A DNA stretch of 64,000 nucleotides from positions 1,116,001 to 1,180,000 of the forward strand of contig JAGKQI010000045.1 in NCBI GenBank assembly GCA_018806915.1, in the 5' to 3' direction. The position numbers and the translations under genes were made by a program. Shown one piece after another: positions 58,201 through 64,000 of the stretch; the first letter of the stretch is position 1; every line of letters begins with the position of its first letter. This stretch comes from Phytophthora colocasiae. Taxonomy: Eukaryota; Oomycota; Peronosporomycetes; Peronosporales; Peronosporaceae. The notes under the pieces are model-generated. The model searched no databases, was not told where the DNA came from, and worked only from the letters and a program-made list of their open reading frames with translations.

Positions 58201-60984
58201 AAGTAGCTCCCATGTTAGACGCGCCATCTGTGACCACTCCACATACCGAACCCTTCCCAGTGACCTCTTCAACTTACCGTATGACCTTGCGAAATGTTGC
58301 TGCCATATAATTCCCCGTGTGTTGTCGGTCTCACAACGTTCAGATTCGCGCGGGGAGGAGGCCGCACAGTCGCCATTAATGCTGCTGGCCTGTATGGTTT
58401 GTCGCGAAAAAATACACGGCAGAGGATGAAGTTCTCCACGTTGCAGGTTTGGGTGGGAAAACCTCGAATGGTGACATACCCCCCTCCCAGTTGACCTGCC
58501 CCGAAATGCTATAAGTAGCTCCCATGTTAGACGCGCCATCTGTGACCACTCCACATACCGAACCCTTCCCAGTGACCTCTTCAACTTACCGTATGACCTT
58601 GCGAAATGTTGCTGCCATATAATTCCCCGTGTGTTGTCGGTCTCCACAACGTTCAGATTCGCGCGGGGAGGAGGCCGCACAGTCGCCATTAATGCTGCTG
58701 GCCTGTATGGTTTGTCGCGAAAAAATACACGGCAGAGGATGAAGTTCTCCACGTTGCAGGTTTGGGTGGGAAAACCTCGAATGGTGACATACCCCCCTCC
58801 CAGTTGACCTGCCCCGAAATGCTATAAGTAGCTCCCATGTTAGACGCGCCATCTGTGACCACTCCACATACCGAACCCTTCCCAGTGACCTCTTCAACTT
58901 ACCGTATGACCTTGCGAAATGTTGCTGCCATATAATTCCCCGTGTGTTGTCGGTCTCCACAACGTTCAGATACGCGGGGGAGGCCGCACAGTCGCCATTA
59001 ATGCTGCTGGCCTGTATGGTTTGTCGCGAAAAAATACACGGCAGAGGATGAAGTTCTCCACGTTGCAGGTTTGGGTGGGAAAACCTCGAATGGTGACATA
59101 CCCCTCCCAGTTGACCTGCCCCGAAATGCTATAAGTAGCTCCCATGTTAGACGCGCCATCTGTGACCACTCCACATACCGAACCCTTCCCAGTGACCTCT
59201 TCAACTTACCGTATGACCTTGCGAAATGTTGCTGCCATATAATTCCCCGTGTGTTGTCGGTCTCCACAACGTTCAGATTCGCGCGGGGAGGAGGCCGCAC
59301 AGTCGCCATTAATGCTGCTGGCCTGTATGGTTTGTCGCGAAAAAAATACACGGCAGAGGATGAAGTTCTCCACGTTGCAGGTTTGGGTGGGAAAACCTCG
59401 AATGGTGACATACCCCCCTCCCAGTTGACCTGCCCCGAAATGCTATAAGTAGCTCCCATGTTAGACGCGCCATCTGTGACCACTCCACATACCGAACCCT
59501 TCCCAGTGACCTCTTCAACTTACCGTATGACCTTGCGAAATGTTGCTGCCATATAATTCCCCGTGTGTTGTCGGTCTCCACAACGTTCAGATTCGGGGAG
59601 GAGGCCGCACAGTCGCCATTAATGCTGCTGGCCTGTATGGTTTGTCGCGAAAAAATACACGGCAGAGGATGAAGTTCTCCACGTTGCAGGTTTGGGTGGA
59701 GAAAACCTCGACTTGTGACATACCCCCCTCCCAGTTGACCTGCCCCGAAATGCTATAAGTAGCTCCCATGTTAGACGCGCCATCTGTGACCACTCCACAT
59801 ACCGAACCCTTCCCAGTGACCTCTTCAACTTACCGTATGACCTTGCGAAATGTTGCTGCCATATAATTCCCCGTGTGTTGTCGGTCTCCACAACGTTCAG
59901 ATTCGCGCGGGGAGGAGGCCGCACAGTCGCCATTAATGCTGCTGGCCTGTATGGTTTGTCGCGAAAAAATACACGGCAGAGGATGAAGTTCTCCACGTTG
60001 CAGGTTTGGGTGGGAAAACCTCGAATGGTGACATACCCCCCTCCCAGTTGACCTGCCCCGAAATGCTATAAGTAGCTCCCATGTTAGACGCGCCATCTGT
60101 GACCACTCCACATACCGAACCCTTCCCAGTGACCTCTTCAACTTACCGTATGACCTTGCGAAATGTTGCTGCCATATAATTCCCCGTGTGTTGTCGGTCT
60201 CCACAACGTTCAGATTCGCGCGGGAGGAGGCCGCACAGTCGCCATTAATGCTGCTGGCCTGTATGGTTTGTCGCGAAAAAAATACACGGCAGAGGATGAA
60301 GTTCTCCACGTTGCAGGTTTGGGTGGGAAAACCTCGAATGGTGACATACCCCCCTCCCAGTTGACCTGCCCCGAAATGCTATAAGTAGCTCCCATGTTAG
60401 ACGCGCCATCTGTGACCACTCCACATACCGAACCCTTCCCAGTGACCTCTTCAACTTACCGTATGACCTTGCGAAATGTTGCTGCCATATAATTCCCCGT
60501 GTGTTGTCGGTCTCCACAACGTTCAGATTCGCGCGGGGGAGGAGGCCGCACAGTCGCCATTAATGCTGCTGGCCTGTATGGTTTGTCGCGAAAAAAATAC
60601 ACGGCAGAGGATGAAGTTCTCCACGTTGCAGGTTTGGGTGGGAAAACCTCGAATGGTGACATACCCTCCCAGTTGACCTGCCCCGAAATGCTATAAGTAG
60701 CTCCCATGTTAGACGCGCCATCTGTGACCACTCCACATACCGAACCCTTCCCAGTGACCTCTTCAACTTACCGTATGACCTTGCGAAATGTTGCTGCCAT
60801 ATAATTCCCCGTGTGTTGTCGGTCTCCACAACGTTCAGATTCGGGGAGGAGGCCGCACAGTCGCCATTAATGCTGCTGGCCTGTATGGTTTGTCGCGAAA
60901 AAAATACACGGCAGAGGATGAAGTTTTCCACGTTGCAGGTTTGGGTGGGAAAACCTCGAATGGTGACATATCCCCCTCTCAGTT
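37286..60984 (-). repeat. Satellite array, about 76 tandem units of about 312 bp
   Basis: Head-to-tail units of about 311-313 bp run without a break for 23.7 kb. Landmarks recur every unit: GCTATAAGTAGCTCCCATG, GACCTTGCGAAATGTTGCTG, GTGTTGTCGGTCTCCACAAC, GCTGGCCTGTATGGTTTGTC. Most differences are length changes in three homopolymers (C before TCCCAG, A after TCGCG, G before AGGAGG) and CCAC/CAC. On the minus strand each unit encodes a hAT-like stretch (RQHTGNYMAATFRKVIR, stop, then VEEVTGKGSVCGVVTDGASN). Because a 313-bp unit shifts frame by one, frames of up to 367 codons arise without any sign of a real gene. The first unit starts after GGCGC and the last fades out at AGTTATACTATCC. Confidence 0.97.
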
Positions 60985-61136
60985 ATACTATCCTGTGTCC
61001 ACTCACTAACCGCAGTACATGCTGCACACTCTCAGTCTGGGACCGAGGCTGTTGTACTTCAATAGACCGTTGCTCAACTGAACTGCAGTACATGACGGAG
61101 CACGACAGTCAGAGAGAAGTTGACAATTTTATTTTT

Positions 61137-61567
61137 TCAATTAAGTGCGAATGGCGTGGAATTGAACTGTCTCTGAAAGGCACTGCACCAACCACAGAAA
61201 TTTGTTTTGCTCCAACAAGCGAATGTCTCGTAAAAGTCGTTGGGGTTTCGACTCACATGAATGATTGAGTCCTTCAGAAGAATAGCAACTTGGTCAGCGG
61301 TGAGATCATCATTCGGCTGGACTGAAGTGCCAGTACTGACAATTGTAAGAATGACATTGCTGTAATCTGTCACTTTTTATTTTGGTAATCCAAATAACAT
61401 AAGACACCTTGAACGCGCGCACCTCTTCCACAGTCACCTTGGACACGAAATTGAGATCTTCCAGGCTCTTCTTCATATTACTTGGTACGCCTAGTTTTAC
61501 CAGGGTGATACAGCCCCTTCGTATCGCAGGATCGCGCTCGAAGACTTCCTCCGGGAAGACCCTGTGT
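61137..61567 (-). pseudogene. Unassigned coding-like fragment in two blocks
   Basis: Upstream block (about 61567-61400) reads DPQHRVFPEEVFERDPAIRR, GCITLVKLGVPSNMKKSLED and NFVSKVTVEEVRAFK. Downstream block (61367-61137) reads DYSNVILTIVSTGTSVQPND, LTADQVAILLKDSIIHVS and FYETFACWSKTNFCGW. The blocks are offset by one frame near an A-rich tract (61370-61385). That could be an intron or a single-base change. The composition looks truly coding, but I do not recognise the family. Confidence 0.4.
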
Positions 61568-61954
61568 TGAGGATCCTACAACCACAGTTGGTTGGATCCC
61601 TCACCGGCCCGATCACGGCGCCGGCGCAGTCTACGAACAGTCTAGACAGCGCCTTGGACCTCCTCCGCTTGTTAGAGGAAGGAGGTTTCGCGGCAGGAGC
61701 TTTTCGGGGATACTTGAAGGTAGACTGTGCGTCATATTTTCATTGCTTGGTACTTTCGAGGTAACGAGAACAGCTTTGTTGGGTGATACCGTTCAGAAGC
61801 GGTTCCCTCACCAGTGTAGGTGGTATGCTATTGCTGCTGGGAGAGAATGATGCTGTACTGGAACCTTTATATTGTGTCGTACCAGAAGGTATGCATTGAG
61901 GGTAACATGGTATTTCTCCTTCTGAATTTATTACTTGGGTCAGAGTGGCAACTT

Positions 61955-62672
61955 CTAATAACGTTTCACTACCACAAGTAGTTCTACGTGATGAGGTGAT
62001 GTCGGGATCGAGGTATACGTGCTGCTAGTCACTTCGGTTGTACTCAAAGCACACTGTTCCCCTTTTCGACGGGTTTCACTCCTGCGTTGGGATTCCCACC
62101 ACTTGAGCAACCAAGGTTTCGACTTTGCACCAATGCATGGACAAATACACGAAGCAAAATGATGTAACCGATAGTACACCTGTTTCACTTTCTTGATACC
62201 AGGATCTGAACGAAGCATCGAGAAAAGCAGCTCTTGCAGAGCTTTTACATCTGGAGAGTGACTTTCGTAGTTGATATTCTTTGCTGCGAAGGTTAGCTGG
62301 GGGGTCAATGGCGCTCCAACCCAGCTGATCATCAATGGCTGCAAGTCGTCGGGCGATTGCTCTAAAACTTCGTTTCCGTAGCCCAAGAGCGGGTTAGCAG
62401 CACAGGACTGTGGTCACGATCTCACAGCGATCCCACTACTGCTTCAAAGCTAACTGGCCAGCCCGTACTTGCTTTAAAAGGTTAACCTCGTGTCCAGTGA
62501 ATTCACTGGTCGACTCAAATTCTGGAACCAATCCAAGAAACGCAACAAAGTCCGAACGAGGTTTGACTTCGCTTGGAACGTACAGAATTACCGTAAAATG
62601 CGGATGGAGTGAGACAAATGCATTGAGTGCGACATCAAGCGATTTGTAGGGGTGACACCTCCTCCAATACAA
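61955..62672 (-). pseudogene. Unassigned coding-like fragments
   Basis: Two minus-strand frames in different phases. 62436-62672 reads SLDVALNAFVSLHPHFTVIL and PRSDFVAFLGLVPEFEST. 61955-62386 reads PDDLQPLMISWVGAPLTPQL and KVKQVYYRLHHFASCICPCI. Neither has a clear start, and no family is recognised. They lie downstream of the Tigger-like transposase and could be its decayed tail or a separate element gene. Confidence 0.3.
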
Positions 62673-62699
62673 AATTAATAAAAATCCTTTAAGATAGAA

Positions 62700-64000
62700 T
62701 TAATAAAAAACTTGTGCATATGTAGAACCTACGATAGTATTCTCAACAGCTTCCAGTTGAAAAGTGCTGAAGACATCCTGTTCGTCACGGGGGCCAATAG
62801 GTATCAGATGAGCTTTTCTAAATCCGCTAATGATTGTAGCAGGCGTAATTTCAGCCCAAGCCTTCGCTACCATCAGAGACAGCATTGAACGGCTGTCGCT
62901 TGCTGTCTTTGGAAACGGATGATCGACATGATACTCAATATACAGCTTCCTACACGCAGACGTACATTAGAAAACTATCATTTTGCAGAGAATTTATACT
63001 GTACGTACTCGATAGCCGCCTTGAAGGAGTGCATCACGCTGACATTCGTGGGCTGACTCAGCCCCGTAATTCCAGGAAAGTACTCGACTTGTGTGTGGCA
63101 ATGATATTGCAGCTCATTCCTCACGCTTGTCATTTTGTGGACCATAAGACTATCTAGAAGCAGCAATCTGCAGCCATCTAGATGTGGAACCCAGATCTTA
63201 ATGACAAATTAAAAGTTAGTATTAATAAAAATTAGAACCACAACCAAATATTATTACCTCGTTAATCCATTTTTGCATTGTGTCGTGATCGGTCCATGCC
63301 TTCCGCTGGACTGTGTGAGCACAGGACGGATCACCGAAAGTTGCTGCTTCAACCTCCTTTGGGACGGGCACTCCAGGAACGCCGGTAAAAAACGATAAAC
63401 GGCGGGAGCTTTTCTCGCGTCGCAGACGCACACAAAACCACCGTACAGCGGGCGCCATTGACCTGGACAACATCAATATTATTGGCACCTACATAATCCA
63501 CTGTTAACCGGTCAGGACTATCGATGCACACGCCGGTCTGGTCCATGTTGAACAGGCTGGAGTGCTTCTCCGTGTAAGAAGACAGTTTTGAGGAGACACC
63601 ATCCATTTCCGCAGCTGTGTTTACAGCACTTGCAAATGCATCTGCAACTTCCGTAGCAAATATTAGGTAAAATAAAATAAATCAAAAATTGAAATACGTA
63701 CTTGCAGGTCTTCCCGTCGTTTTGTGCGCTTTAAAAAGCGAGTTACCCACGCTCTTAGTGCTCCAAAGCGGCGAGCTAGAGCAAATGCTGGGTCGAACTT
63801 AGCGATTATGATGCATTTCACAGTGACGCAACGACTTTTTCGCGTCGCATTTCAGCGATCCAGTCGATTAACCTACAATAGAAAATAGATTAAGTTTTAA
63901 TTTCGATGGGAAAATAAATTTGAGAACTTACCGCGATTCCAGCTCTGGAAATCTAACATACTTCTTCTGCTAGGTTTGTAAGTGGTGTAGCATTTGTTAG
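62700..64000 (-). pseudogene. pogo/Tigger-type (DDE_1) transposase, runs off the window
   Basis: Reading down the minus strand: KKYVRFPELESR joins LIDWIAEMRREKVV across an intron (63873-63931), then FDPAFALARRFGALRAWVTR resembles the CENP-B/HTH DNA-binding part. A second intron (63643-63701) leads to the catalytic start SLFNMDQTGVCIDSPDRLTV and TVVLCASATREKLPPFIVF. WTDHDTMQKWINEV follows, then LLLLDSLMVHKM (second acid) and GITGLSQPTNVSVMHSFKAA (third acid near here). A third well-defined intron (62950-63008) joins AIE to KLYIEYHV. The end, WAEITPATIISGFRKAHLIP, is typical of Tigger C-termini. Frame changes near 63840 and 63400 mark it as a pseudogene. The 5' end is outside the window. Confidence 0.75.

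Noticed and set aside
37286..60984. Dozens of 60-367-codon open frames on both strands of the array
   Set aside because: They are the same 312-bp unit read in different phases, with no start context, codon bias or unit-to-unit conservation of frame; annotated only as satellite.
37286..60984. CRISPR-like array
   Set aside because: The whole 312-bp unit repeats with no unique spacers, and the surroundings are eukaryotic.

Overview
The window looks like part of an oomycete genome, most likely Phytophthora or a close relative (Peronosporales). This rests on a broken RxLR-EER effector with tandem LWY-type repeats, very short GT-AG introns (58-103 bp where readable), compact neighbouring housekeeping genes, an oomycete-like initiator (GCTCATTTTGG) before one gene, and a dense, mixed load of piggyBac, Gypsy chromovirus, hAT, MULE, Tc1/mariner and pogo/Tigger remnants.

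Region 1, about 0.2-11 kb, is gene-rich. It holds a small secreted protein (-), an ADP-dependent glucokinase (+), a prostaglandin-E-synthase-2-like glutaredoxin/GST protein (-), the purine enzyme FGAM synthase (+), and an unrecognised 749-residue protein with one 73-bp intron (+). Two gene pairs are divergent and share short promoter regions.

Region 2, about 11-13.5 kb, is the boundary. A LWY-repeat RxLR effector on the minus strand is a pseudogene. One nonsense codon lies where the RxLR motif should be completed, and a second lies after the first LWY unit. A long perfect hairpin follows.

Region 3, about 13.5-35.2 kb, is a transposon graveyard with readable nesting. A piggyBac element has TTAA target duplications at both ends and a multi-intron transposase on the minus strand. 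It is split by a full-length 7.4-kb Gypsy chromovirus with LTRs, a PBS-like site, a polypurine tract, a 5-bp AGTTT duplication and a chromodomain. Next come two hAT pseudogenes, the second split by a Tc1/mariner derivative with 257-bp inverted repeats. A MULE fragment, a MULE with terminal inverted repeats and a third hAT fragment follow.

Region 4, about 35.2-37.3 kb, is non-coding and unusually rich in the palindrome TCCGGA.

Region 5, 37.3-61.0 kb, is one uninterrupted satellite array of about 76 near-identical units of about 312 bp. Its minus-strand translation carries a hAT-transposase-like segment (VVTDGASNM context), so the satellite appears to have been made from a transposase fragment. 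The many long open frames in the array are a by-product of the repeat and are not annotated as genes.

Region 6, 61.0-64.0 kb, holds unassigned coding-like fragments and a pogo/Tigger-type transposase pseudogene (-) that runs off the window end. Only the five genes of Region 1 look intact; nearly everything after 11 kb is mobile-element DNA or decay.
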